Source of the DNA: Acanthosepion lycidas | Taxonomy: Eukaryota > Mollusca > Cephalopoda > Sepiida > Sepiidae | Length of the DNA: 64,000 nucleotides | Assembly (NCBI GenBank): GCA_963932145.1 | Contig: OZ010613.1 | Coordinates: 45,388,841-45,452,840 of the forward strand | Reading direction: 5' to 3' | Shown: positions 1 through 12,700 of the stretch, piece after piece | Layout of the letters: the number at the start of each line of letters is the position of its first letter | Numbering within the stretch: the first letter of the stretch is position 1 | Made by a program: the position numbers and the translations under genes | Notes under the pieces: generated by a model | What the model saw: the letters and a program-made list of their open reading frames with translations, nothing else | What the model was told of the DNA's origin: nothing | Databases searched by the model: none

Positions 1-132
1 GGAAATTGTTTTTATGAATCGTGGGATGAGCACTTTTTTTTTTTTTTCTGTTCAAATTGTATACTCAAAATTGACTTGATATTTGAGCTTCGATTTTTCA
101 TGTAGAAACTTGTACCCTGTTATATTTTTAAC

Positions 133-173
133 ATGGCCGCGATTGATTCGGTGGGGTGGGGAAGTGCTCGTGT
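133..173 (+). CDS. PTGES3: Candidate first coding exon of p23 (uncertain)
   Basis: Exon 2 of p23 begins in phase 2, so the start exon must end two bases into a codon. The ATG at 133 has a good context (A at -3, G at +4), lies in a short GC-richer patch, and reads 13 codons plus two bases to a strong donor GTATGT at 174-179, in the right phase. It would add a 13-residue N-terminus beginning MAAID before the codon split with exon 2. Other phase-compatible ATG/donor pairs exist (for example near 1712 and near 5903), and the true exon could lie left of the window. Intron 1 would be about 9.5 kb. Confidence 0.3.
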
Positions 174-1800
174 GTATGTGATATTATATATTTCCAGAGT
201 GCTGAAAATTTCTCACTAAAAGCATTTCACCCGACAAAAAGAAATTGAGATTTTGGAAATGGATCTGGCTGAGAACTTTTCGAAACCCACCTCGTGGATA
301 CAGCCATCCTTGCTCCAGACTTAAATCTGAAAACTAGAATAAGAACCGTTTTTAAGTTTGAAGAAATGAATTTTTTTCTCTTATAAAAATATCTACATTT
401 GTCCTTTTCTTTCTGTTCGGAATTTATAATTAAAGCTCTTTATTACGGTGGCGGGGTCCTGGCCTTTGTTTTCTGCGTTGATGTCTCCCCTTTTTGATTA
501 TTAATAAGAGAAAAATGAGAACGGATGACTTCTTTTTCCCTCCCTTCTATTATTACCTCTCGTGGCTACAGTTGGTTAGCAAATCTCTCTTAATTCATCC
601 GCGGTTTTAGAAACTGGTCCATGTGCATCTTTTTTCTTTTTCTTTTTTTTTTTCTCTCCTCTCTTCTCCTTCCTCTACCTCATGTTACTTTAGTTAGGTC
701 TTGGTGACTTAATATTTTCGGGTTTCTACCACTTATTTTCTTAGACTTAATTGATTCAGATAATTTTGTAAGCCCCTTTTTTTTTAAGTTAGGTATTTCT
801 TATCTTTTTTTTCTTAGTTTGGTTTTTCAGTTGCCTTTCATACGAATTAACCTGAACTGGAAACTGAGTAACTTACATTTCTAGTTGATGTGTGGAAAGG
901 GGTGATAAGTTCTTTCTCAGAAACTGACCAACTATCAAGATTGTGTTGAAGGGTTTCTTGGTGGTTCTCGGTACTCGCTACCGTCATAACGGTTGAGTGG
1001 CGTGATGTATGCGATGCAGCTTGGCATATACATTGGGGATTCCCTGTTTTATCTTGACTTTCTTTGTGCAACAGCTGCTTAATAGCTAAAAAAAACTAAT
1101 CAGTTACTTTAAAGCATACACAGCGTATGGTGATCAAACAACTTTTCCTTTTCTGCCTCCAAAAAGAATTTTCTGTATTATTTTTTTCTCATGTTTTGTA
1201 TTATTGCTTTGAAAACCTTGTTTATGGCTATGAATTGCTCGTTTTAAAAATTAGTTCACCAGTAAGTAAGAGAAACTATAAGGAAGTATGCGTTCACTGG
1301 AAAATATTATCATATTAAAATTTATGTTTAAAAATAAAATGGTTGGTATTGCATTTCAGAACACTGATCTAAATGTGTCAGTTCAATCAAGTTGTTTGAA
1401 TTGAAATGTTTTATATAGAAAATTCGTTCGCTTCATGCTTGTCCTATGAACGTTTAATCGTACTTTTTAAAATCTGACCTTTTATATTTTGTAATGTTAT
1501 ATTGTTAACTGTTCCAAGTTATGGAATTTTGATCCGAGTGCAAGTAGTGACTGATTTGCTGCAGTAATGTCAGCTGGTTTCAGAACAGGTTTTGTTATAA
1601 TTTAAGGATCGCCCGTTTCATTTTCTCTTTGCTGATTCATTCATCACTTTGTTGAGCAGAGATGTAAGAAGATGCATTTAATTGTTGTGTGTGTGTGTTG
1701 AGGGCCACTTACATGACCGATTCATTGTTAAGCAGGTATTATTCAACTAATTCAAGTTTATACTTTTTGTGAATTTGAAAAATATTGTAGTTGTTAATTT

Positions 1801-1833
<33 letters not shown>

Positions 1834-3159
1834 CTCCAATGATCACATCTCTAACCGAGTCCTACCTCTGAGATAGTCGGTATCTTGCATAGAAATATAA
1901 TTTGAAAATTTACTTAAAATAATGGATTTGATTTAAAAATGAAACTTCGATGATTGAATAGTTAACGTTACTTGAGAGATTTTTTTTCCGCCCAGGGTTT
2001 ATTTAATGGTCCGGACTGAAAATTAAACTGCAGTGTAAATTGAATTTTTAAAGACCGGTTTTCGTTGTTTTTTGTTGGTATTTACATTTTTATTATATAC
2101 ACATTCGTTCATATATTTCTCAAATAATTTACGAATAATCCAAATCTCGCAATCCACTATTCTACAATTTATTTTTAAAAAAAAATTGGCGGCGTGATGA
2201 AATCGGCAGATACAGAAACTAAACACATTGTGTACTAGTGTAAAAAGAAATCTGAAAAATATCGGCAAGAATTTTCTTCACTGAAACAGTTGTAAAAACT
2301 AATTGAAAATAAATTACGTAAACATTGCTTTTCCTAAAAGAAGATTAAAGAAAAAACGCTTTTCGTGATGGCTATTTTACTTGTCAGCAATCTGTGTTGA
2401 CAGGCTTTATCTTTCTTCACCTATTTATTCAACTAACAAAATATGACGACACAAATGTTGTTCAAGTCGCTCTAATATTCCGGTGACTGAAAGATTTAAT
2501 ACTAGGATTTATTTTTACCATCGATATATAATTTTCTGTATTTGATGTTAATTAAATGATGTTGACATTGCGGCGCAGTCTTTATTTGGTTTTTGGTTTT
2601 CCATAAATTGTCGGTCACATGATTCGCTCATAAATTTAAACGCGGTTCTCGCATAGACGCCAGCTGAAAAACATGTATTTTTATTTATTCAATTTATTTT
2701 AACTAAGTGTCAAATGTCCAGTTTTTAATTCGGCCAGCTGTTTAAATTTTTATAATCTGTCGAATTTTTACAGGGGCTAATTCATAATTTGCTTAATTTG
2801 ATATTTTTCAAAAAACAAATATTGGGTTTACTTTGACGCGAAAGGTGTTTTTTTTTTTTTTTTTTTTTTTTTTTTTCTGCTACTAATTTTCATCTTAACC
2901 TAAAAACATCTAAAAAGTAACTTGGGGCAGGGTTTTTTCTTCAAAGAAAATCAACATTGCAGTCGCTGTGAAAACCTGGGGTTTGATGCGATGAGTGCTG
3001 ACATCAAAAATACTCATGATGCTTGCCAGTTTTGGGGCTTTTAGGTTTAAGACCTGAAAAATGTACAGAAATGCTTAATTTTTGCTTACAAACTCACTTC
3101 AAAATTTTACTATTTCAAGAAAAAATCAATAAAGTTGATATTTTTTGTATTAGGTACAT

Positions 3160-3940
3160 TTAGGCACCTTCGCTAAAAACAGCATACTGTAAATGGAAAA
3201 ATATTAAGATCAAAGGCACCTCCATGAGATCGCTAAAAAAAAATAGCATAGCATGATTAAAAAGACGTAAAACTTGAAAACAAAATTTTATCGTCTAATG
3301 CTTGTTATTATGATCAAAGTTCTTAATTATTTTTAAAAAAATTTTCCTTTTTAGAACATTCTAAATTTTGATTTAAAAAAAACAAAAAAAAAACAAACGT
3401 TTCTCTTTGTATCATCGGAACTAGTAAAATAATATACAATTTTTAGCACTTTTTTTCCTTTGTATGACACATTAATTTGGAAAATCTTGCAAAAATAATT
3501 GTCGGATGTTAATGGAACTTTCAGAAACTATTCACATATGATCGACATTATTAAATAAATGCTTTTTTTTTTTTTTTTTCTTTTTTTCACGGCAGAAATT
3601 TTAGGTACCTCCACGAAATCGCAAAAAAATAGAGCATAGTCTGATGAAAAAGACGCCAAACTTTATGAAAACAAAATTTTAACGTCTAAATGCTTATGTT
3701 TTTATGAAGAGGATAGACCAAATTTTTTAAATTTTTTCCATCTTTTTAAGAATATTCTAAATTTTGATTTACAAACCTTGTTTCTCTTTGTAGTAAATAA
3801 CATAGATAATTTTTAGCGCTTTTTTTTTTTTTTTTTTTTGTATTACACACATTAATTTGGAAAATCTTGCAAAAATAAAAATAATTGTCAGATGTTAATG
3901 AAACTTTCAGAAACTATTCACAGAATATCGAAATTATTAT
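3160..3940 (+). repeat. Two diverged direct copies of a ~0.35-kb AT-rich repeat
   Basis: The block at about 3175-3550 recurs at about 3600-3935 in the same order. Shared landmarks are a ggcacctccatgagatcgc-like start, an AAGACG..AAACTT block, ACATTCTAAATTTTGATTT, TTGTTTCTCTTTGTA, and a long match starting at TTAATTTGGAAAATCTTGC. Inverted, weaker relatives are visible near 5380-5500 and 6130-6240, and part of the last block recurs at about 29610-29670. Family unknown. Confidence 0.65.
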
Positions 3941-5496
3941 GTTTTTTTTTTTTTTTTTATTAAAGTCATAAGAGAAATATTTTTCTTATGTTTATTAACA
4001 CCCCCATAACTAATTTTATGAAAAACTCTAGAAATTCGAGCGCATCGGGTTTAGTGATTACAATAGTTAAAAGCACTAGGCTTTGAAGAATGCAAATCAT
4101 GTTTTTTTTTAATTGGAGCCAACGTACCTGAAAATCAGCTCTGAATTGTAACATACAAAACTCAAAACAAATATTATTTAATTTCAAATGCTTTTATTTG
4201 TTTTTAGTTGTTTTTATGAATATAGACAATATTTTCTGAAAGCAAAAAATTTTTTCAATGAAAATTGAATTTTTAATACAATTATTTGTTATTTCTTTAA
4301 TTATAATAGATTTTTACATTAAGTTTTTACAAATATTATAACATTAGTTAAAAGCACCATCAACCTTTCAAAGTGTCCATATGAGGATTGTCATTGTCTA
4401 GCACTTTGAAAATTGTATCGTTTGGACCAATCAGAAGATCCACAGTAATTAAAAAATGTAATTTTTGTGCTTATAATCGGGCGGTACGGAAGACCAACCA
4501 GAATACAATTTAGTTGCATTATTTGAGTTCAGCATTGTACTCCGCTGTTAAGGCCTTTACTTTTGCGAAACGCGTATGGAGAAGTTAATTTGATTTTTCA
4601 ATTTCAACTGAGAAGGGTACCTATAAGTATCAGTATCATATGAAATTCATCTATTGCTAAACTTTAATTTATGATCTTATTTTTATATTAATCTGTTATG
4701 ACATTTTTCCATAAATGAAATATCAAAATTCATAATAAAATGAATGGAAATATAAATAACACAGTAAAATGTAGTAAATGTACATAAAATTATAGTATTT
4801 TATGTACACTTCTGATAAAATTTCACAAGAAAGGTACCTATTAAATTAATTAGGTACGTTTCTTATGAAATTTAATCTCAGTATCAAGTCTTATTTTGAT
4901 TTCTTTATAACATATTTTCCATAAAACATCATAAACAAATGTGAAAGCTGAGTACAAAAAAAAAAAAATTAGTGCTGAAAATTTTCCTTAAAAATAATGA
5001 GGTAAATAATTTGTTCACTTAAATGTAAATAATTTCACTTTCCTCTTTCCATAGAACAAATTATCCTCACGGAATCTGTCAATATGTCATTCATCACCTG
5101 TCAAGTGAGGCAAAAATTTATGACTGGCTTTGTTTTATTTTCATCTTTTCAGCACAAAAGCTAAGTTAAGCTTGGTTCAAAATATTTTAAATAAACATAA
5201 TCTCTGATTTTCTTAATAAGTTTTGAAAAAATAATTGATATTTGAAAGAATTTCAAAGTGAAATTTTCTTTTCTTTTCTTTTTTTCTTTTTTTTTTTCTT
5301 TTTTTTTTTTTATAAAATGGGGGGGGGGTGGTTGCCATCTGTCAATTTTGCTGACTCAAAAACAAAGATTTTTTACGAAAATTTTGGACATGCTAGGAAC
5401 GATTAGAAAAACGTAAAAAAAAAAAAAAATACCCCCAAAAATACTTTGATCTTTCCTCTTATTACCATTTAGACGATAAAATTGTTTTCAAGTTTA

Positions 5497-5533
<37 letters not shown>

Positions 5534-7201
5534 GGAATATCGTGGCAGTACCTACTAATTATGAATCACCACAAGCAAAGCATGCAATGTTTTGCTGTAT
5601 TTGATAAGTGGTGTGTAAAAACTGTAAAAGATTACAAAAAGGGCTAAACGATAAGATCTTAGACCACTTAAGTCATAATTAATAAAAATAGATAAGTGAA
5701 TGTTAATAGCATCTTACTGGGCACAAATTAGATGAAATGTCTGAAATTTAAATTTGAAATAAATCTACTGCACTATATAGCATACTACATTATAATATAG
5801 CTAGATTGTTCAGTATAATTTCCCTTTATTTGATGGAACAATGATTTTGCGTGTGCCTTTCTTGCTCATGTACAATTTGTGATAGTTTAGCTGCTCTTTT
5901 CAAATGTGCAGGTAAATTTGACAATTCCAATGTTGCTCAATTCAGAATCTTTGAAAAAAAAACCTCCATTTCGCGGGAGGCTCACAACTCGTCATGCTTG
6001 ATTTAGAGGCTCCATTTTCTAAGCAGCAGATTTAGGGTTAACTTTCCAAGAAACTTCTGCATATTCTAATAGCAGTCTCTTGTCGCCACTTACATCTTAC
6101 TGCAGAGTCAATGAAAAATTTAAGTTCCCTAATGGCCCATTGATAGTTAAAATCAAAATTTTGACAAAACTTTTTCAATCTTACGTCCTTTTTTATTGTG
6201 CTATGCTTTTTTTTTATGATTTTGTAGAGAACCCTATTTAGAAATCTTTCATTTTCTAGAATACTAGATGCTGCTAGAGATTCTATCCAAAAACAAAGCT
6301 AAAAATAAATGCATTTTAAATGTTTTATTTGAAGTTAAATGATAATCTAAAGTTAATCCCTCGACAAATAGTTTTATATATCTGAATAAACAATATATAC
6401 CATATATACACATATATTATGTGACTTTGAAGATGTAATTTTGCAGCTAACTTTAAATGGGTTGCATCATACTTGAGATGTAAAATTAGTGTATATACTG
6501 CTGGCCCTGACTACTATAAACTACATATTCATTTACTGTAGTCAAATTAGGTTTTCAAGGGTAGCATGATGTGCATCTATATACAATACTTTTAAAACAA
6601 AATGTTGAAGCAATCTCACTTTTGTCCAGTTGATTAGCTAGTTTGATGGATACCTACGAACAAAATATTTTTAAGTTCTTAAAAAAGAAAATCTGGTTCC
6701 AGTCATTTGTTTCAAATGTAAATTTATGGACCATTTGATTGTGTAAATGTTTTTTACATTTTGCTTGAAATGTAATTATGTCCTTGATGGTCACCACGTT
6801 CAATATGTTTCTAATAATCCCCCAAAATTGACAACCTGAATAAAATATGGAAGATATTACAATCAAGAAATTTGTTTCCTTAGGCAAAGAAAAATCATTT
6901 ACAAATGTTTAAATCTTAGGAAACTTTGAACAATTTTTAATTTCTTACGCAATCAAAAGTAGGTATCCCCCTAAAAACTAATATCTAATGCATTTTATAA
7001 ATGAAAAAATAAAAAAAATTCTTGAAGCTTTTATTTTAGTCTTAATTCCAGGCTATTAGATAAAATTTAATATTTCCAATAAGCAAAGTAATTTGCTGTA
7101 TTTCAAAATAGATTAGATTGAGTTTTTTTTTTTTTTTTTTTTATCCCTAAAATCAGCTATATTGACAGATCTGTCAACACAACATAATTTACTTTATTAG
7201 A

Positions 7202-7233
<32 letters not shown>

Positions 7234-7955
7234 TAGCCATGACATAGAAAAAGTAGTTCTACAAAACTTGCAAATAAAAACCTATCAATGTAAAATTTCT
7301 TTTAATGCTGAAAATTTCTGTATTATCAGATAATTTCATTTAAATTTTTTGTTATATAAATTTTAAAAAACTAAAGTGGGTGCTCTCTCTCTCTCTTACA
7401 CATTTTGTAGTTAACGTGCTCTTAATACAAGATTATGATAATGTCATTGAACCTACATTACAGGCTAATATATGGTTTAGTGTTAATTTAGCATATCTTA
7501 TTTTTAATATCAAAATTAATATTTAAAAAAAAATTGTCACTTGAGCATGTAAATTAAAAACTTTGTATGCTTCAAATTTTAATAGTTTTTGTATAATTGT
7601 AGTTTATATTCTTTTACATTTTACTGATTTTTGCTCTTGTCACTTGGCTCAAAAAACATTATTGAAGTTTCCTTTTTGTATTATTAGAATTGCTTAGTCA
7701 GTCCTAATACACTTTATATTTGAAGATAAGCCACCACTTCTATATTAACTTTGAATCTTTTAATCTGTAGTATTGTGCTTGTTTGTATATACCTCATTGT
7801 TTTTCTACCTAAGATTAGTGTGGTATTTGTTCAATGCCCAGCCCATTTGAGTAAGACCCCCCCCCCCAAAAAAAAAATATGAGAAAAAACATGGAACTAA
7901 TTTTTTTAAAAAGTTAGTGAGAGAGCAAAAGGTGTGGATGAGGAAAATAGAAAGC

Positions 7956-7991
<36 letters not shown>

Positions 7992-8024
7992 AAGCAAACG
8001 CGATTGAATGTGTGCGTGTATGTG

Positions 8025-8091
<67 letters not shown>

Positions 8092-8102
8092 TGAGACACA
8101 TA

Positions 8103-8260
8103 GTGTGTTGTAGCCTGTTATCAGACTCCACCTGGGGTTTTGGAGATAGGCCCTGATAAAACATATGTATTCTGAAACTACATTACCCAGGGTACTTGGA
8201 TAAATGTATTTCATTATGAACAAAGAAGTCCCTGGGGTGCACAAATCCCCAACTGAAATG
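8103..8260 (-). repeat. Dispersed repeat, inverted relative at 33110-33235
   Basis: The stretch holding CTGAAACTACATTACCCAGG and GGTACTTGGATA appears in reverse complement at about 33110-33235. Both copies keep the adjoining 'tctatctccaaaaccc' block. The family is not recognised. Confidence 0.6.
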
Positions 8261-9436
8261 TTTCTCCATTTTTATTTAAATTTGAGCAAGGGAATGACTT
8301 CTATCCAGAATATAGGAGACAGCCAGAATATGGAGGTCACATTGGCAAGATCAAAATGAGACCATATGGATGTCAAGATAATCACAAATCAGTAGGTAGT
8401 GTCTGCAAAGTCATGAGTTTGTCATGATTTAAATTTATGAAACTTACAAAATGAAAATTAACTGGGCAGTTCAGCAGTCTACTTGTGTTACTTTAACATC
8501 AGCTGGTCAAAGGTTAATTAAAAACAATAGGCACATTAACACTGCAGAATACCTTCAGAAAATGAAAATATCTTATGTCAAAGGTTTTGTGACAGATAAT
8601 GAATCTAGTGTCAGCACAATGAGAAACTGATTAGGAAGTGAATTGGCAATGTTGACTTGTTTATTACTAGCGCACATTTTAAATCTGCTGTCTTATAAGT
8701 TTGTGTGGAAGAATATATGGATTATGTAGGGAAATAATTTAATACCAATCATCTCCTCCAGAATACTTGATGGAAAGTCATGTGAGACAATATAAAGATT
8801 TTTTTTTTTTTTTCCTCACATTTTAGTGGCCAAATATTATTGGATGGAAATGCTCTAGAATGAATATGAAAATTCATTACTATTATAAAACTAAAAAAAA
8901 CATGAACATTTTAAAGTTTTCCTATTTTAATTTTTTGGTGATTCTAATTGATTCAATCATGGAGTTCTGCAAAAAAATAAAATATCTGTAGAAATTCCGC
9001 TGTCACATTGGTAAATATTTGAGCTTAACAACTTCAACTAAATATTGCAATAACAATCATAATATAAATGATGGTGGTTATTTAAAGAAGTAAAGAGTGG
9101 AAATGAAAAGATTTGAAATTGACAACTTTTCCATGTCACTGAAACAAACATTTGTCTTCACCTCTATCTTCCCTTTCTTTCATGTTTTCATTTAAACCAA
9201 GTAGTCTCTCTATCTTTTTCCATCCCACGCCATTAAGTCCATTACTTAAGAGGTATTGACAAGGTGTAACATGTTAAGTAAAGAATGAAGAAAGCAAAAT
9301 TTAGATATTTTCATTCGATTTCAGCATTAGGTTAGCCTGTAGCGTTTGATCAGTGTATGTATTTTTGTTTTTTGTCAATTTATTAATGATTTTCTTAATG
9401 CTGACAAGGTGTGCATGTCTAATTTATCACATCCAT

Positions 9437-9474
<38 letters not shown>

Positions 9475-9685
9475 CTACTTATGTTTTTGACTTAAGTTTT
9501 ATCACTTTTGTCAGTGCTGTATTTCTAACTGATATAGCCAAATTTTAAAAAGTATGTACAGATTGAATGAGCTAGAGAGTGCCTCTTCTCTTCAGTATTG
9601 GGCAATTTTCAAGCCCTTCTACTTTGAAATTGACAACATAAACTGTAATTTTTTATTTTAATTTTTTAATTTATTTCAATTCTAG

Positions 9686-9796
9686 GAATCCTCCAGTTTT
9701 ATGGGCTCAGAGAAAAGACAAATTGTTTATCACTATCCGAGTAGAGGATTGCTATGACCCAAACATAGATCTTCAAGAATCTAAGCTGATCTTTAA
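9686..9796 (+). CDS. PTGES3: p23 coding exon 2
   Basis: The acceptor is TTCTAG at 9680-9685 and the donor GTAAGT starts at 9797. It enters in phase 2 and leaves in phase 2 (AA at 9795-9796, completed by G at 19263 to give Lys). It encodes the first beta strands of the CS domain, including the family-typical LWAQR motif. Confidence 0.93.
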
Positions 9797-12700
9797 GTAA
9801 GTACTTAATTTTAGTTTGTATTTTTGTTTTGTCTTTGTGAGCACAATTGTTAATTCTCATTCAAGAACATGCTTATTTTTAACATGTATGGACTTTGTCA
9901 ATATATTATGTAATATATAGTCTCAAAATGGATTCAGTAGTATGATTTACTGACACAAAGCACTAACAAAATTTATGTATTTACAAAAAAACCCTTTTTA
10001 TTTAAAATGGTTTTTCAAAGTATCCAATTTCTTATTGTAAATAAATACATGATCCTGGTTGTAAATTTTCTTTAGCCTCTATAAAATTTTGTTTGAGATA
10101 ACTGACATTAAAATAATTTTTAACAGTTACTCTCTCTCATCCGTATATTTTAAATTTTATTAAGGAATTGATCCTCTTCACTTAAAGACCTATGTGGCAC
10201 CTACTGTTTATAAAATTATAATTTTGTATTGTATGTATAGATTTTAATTTTTGTACACTAATAAAAGAATCAGTAATATTTTGATGCAATGTATTATGTA
10301 ATTTGCATGCATGTTTTGCCGATGAAAAAAATTAAAACAAAAACATACATTAAAAAATACATAATTCACTGTACTTTAACTTTTATTACTCCTTGTGGAG
10401 ATCTGGTGGTGTGATAAGCAAAATTACTAAAAAGGCTTTCATTTTATCAAAAAAGTGATATTTCCTAGTGTTTACATACAAGGCACTAGCATTTGTTTGC
10501 TCTTTCTTTCACTGGACTTGTATTTGTCTTGTTGACAAAGTTATTTTGTCATTTATAAATAGACAAAATAATTCACCTTCAGAAAGACCATCAGATGTAT
10601 CAATGGTTGCCAGTAGCATCCATAAAATTACTCTGGCATGGATGATAGCAGCCACTAGTGGTCATCATCGCTTTTCCCCCATGTCATTAGCATAGTTAGC
10701 ATTTCCAACCACTTCACCATCAATATCCACTCAAGTAAAGCCTTCAAAATGATCATTGGAGTGTTAATCAAAGAAAAACTCCTGAATAAAGACTTTGTTG
10801 GATATTGACGTGGCCATTTTTGTTTACAAAATATCGCAAAAAAATTAACGTGGTTTAACTGATGTTACACCTCATGTAGTCTAAAAGAATTCAAAATGGC
10901 ATAGGAAAACAAAGTTTAGCCTTGTTCCAAAGCAGTAGTAGATGATTTCCGGCATAAAATACTGAAAATGACAAGCGTTTGTTTATAGCAACTGTCTTGG
11001 GCAACAAGTTGCTTATAGTAGTAAGGGAGAGATTTGTTTTTTTTCCCTCTTAAAAATAGATATAAATAAAACTAAGGAGGGATGATAAAAGATTCTAGGC
11101 TAAGTCATAATAGCTGTCTCAAAAAATCTGTTTGATAATATTTTTTGAAGTGGGTCTTCTCGAGAACTTTCTAGGGGCGCCTTGAACCAGTTTTATTTGT
11201 ATGTTGTATTTTTGTAATGCCTGGTTGTAGCAGAGACTTTGTAAATCACAGATAACAATAATAGTAATGCCTTCAAACAATCATCTGTCAGACACCACTA
11301 ATTCCCTTTACCCATCACGTGATCTAATTATTTCAAGATGAGGTTGTCTGTACTTGCTCTCTGGCGCTTCGTGTTCAAACCCAAATGTTGGCAGCAGCAC
11401 TTTATTCCTGTATGGCACCTCCCCTTCAAGATGACTTCTTCTGGAGTCTATATTTCTTCAGCTTTGGTTCAATATTTAGATATTCTGTTGCTCTTCTTTT
11501 TCTCTCACCATAAAACCTTGGTTCAACAATTTCTGATGGTATGAGTACATCAAATGTGTCATACAAAATTTCCATAGGTACTTCTCTCTGGAGACTTTAA
11601 ATCAGTGAATCTGATAAGGGGGGGTTGTAATGTTTTATCGTTAATGATTTACAAAAAACCTTAAATTCACTAGACATGAATTGTGTCCGTGTTGGAAGGG
11701 AACCTGGCAGAAATTTCATGTAGGGAATTTATCGTTAGTGGTAGTCGGTCTTCTACATTTAAATATTTCTGACCATTTAGTGTAACTATCAACTACCACT
11801 AGATAGTATGCTCCATTTAATGGTCCTGCAAAGCCTGTATGTATTCTGGGCCATACCTGTAGTGAAAGAGATAATCGGGTACCCCGAAAAAAAAGTTTGT
11901 TTTGTGTGCGATCTTCCGAAGAAAAATTACCAAAAAGTAGTCAGCAAAAATCTACATCAATGACTAGAAGTTAATGTTCTTCCCTCCCCTGAATGGCATG
12001 AACCAACAAAAATTTATTTACAAAAGTAGTGTTACGGTTAAATATGCTGAAGAGAAACAAGAAATCTATTGCTGTTGCTACAATCAGTTGAAAGTCTTTT
12101 CTTTACCCCAACAAGCTATTTCGGCGTTTACTTTCTCTAGCAAGATGGCGGAAAGACCGTTTGATATAAAACTGATCCCTGAATTCAGTGGTGATACGAA
12201 TGGACAATCCGTGGTTGAATGGATCAAAAAAGTGGAACTGGTCTGCGAGATTCTTCCACTGCGATTCTTCCTTGCTGTGTATAGGCAGCTGAGCAAAGAA
12301 CAGAAAAGTGACATTGAGCAAATAAAGCACGCTCTACTAACCGTGTTTGGAACTGACTGGTTCGTGGCCTACGACCAATTCCAGGCGCGGCGTCTGCAAC
12401 CTGGCGAGACAGTAGACGTATATTTGGTAGAATTAAAGAAGCTCGCTGTTCCAATCGCACCGCTTCCTGAAGAATTGATATGTGCCTTCATGTCTGGATT
12501 GCCTAGTCATGTTAAGCAGATACTCCGTGCATCATCCAGAATGGAAGACCTGATGCTCAATCAATTGTTGACCAGAGCCCGTGCTATCATTATCAATGAA
12601 AAAGAGGCTGATGAACCAGTGGCCGCAGTCGTTCAACCAATTGAAGCCAAAGAAGGTCCGACCCCAGCCATCCGTCGCCATGGCGATGTTACCTGTTATC

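Larger units (their letters stand above)
1..9685. other. AT-rich upstream/intron 1 sequence of p23
   Basis: No protein-coding exon other than the weak candidate at 133-173 could be supported. Low-complexity tracts include poly-T at 1803-1833, 2848-2876 and 5502-5532, poly-A at about 7209-7233, (AT)n at about 7960-7988, a compound (TA)n(CA)n at 8025-8089 and (GT)n at 9439-9473. Short open frames here, including those through the CA/TA repeats, lack any protein-like character. Confidence 0.7.

Noticed and set aside
7906-8244. 112-residue minus-strand frame with Cys-Val and Tyr-Ile runs
   Set aside because: It is the translation of the compound (TA)n(CA)n repeat.
11974-12144. N-terminal extension of the gypsy gag frame into the LTR
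   Set aside because: The first part lies within the 5' LTR and its replaced segment; the ATG at 12145 just after the LTR fits the family.
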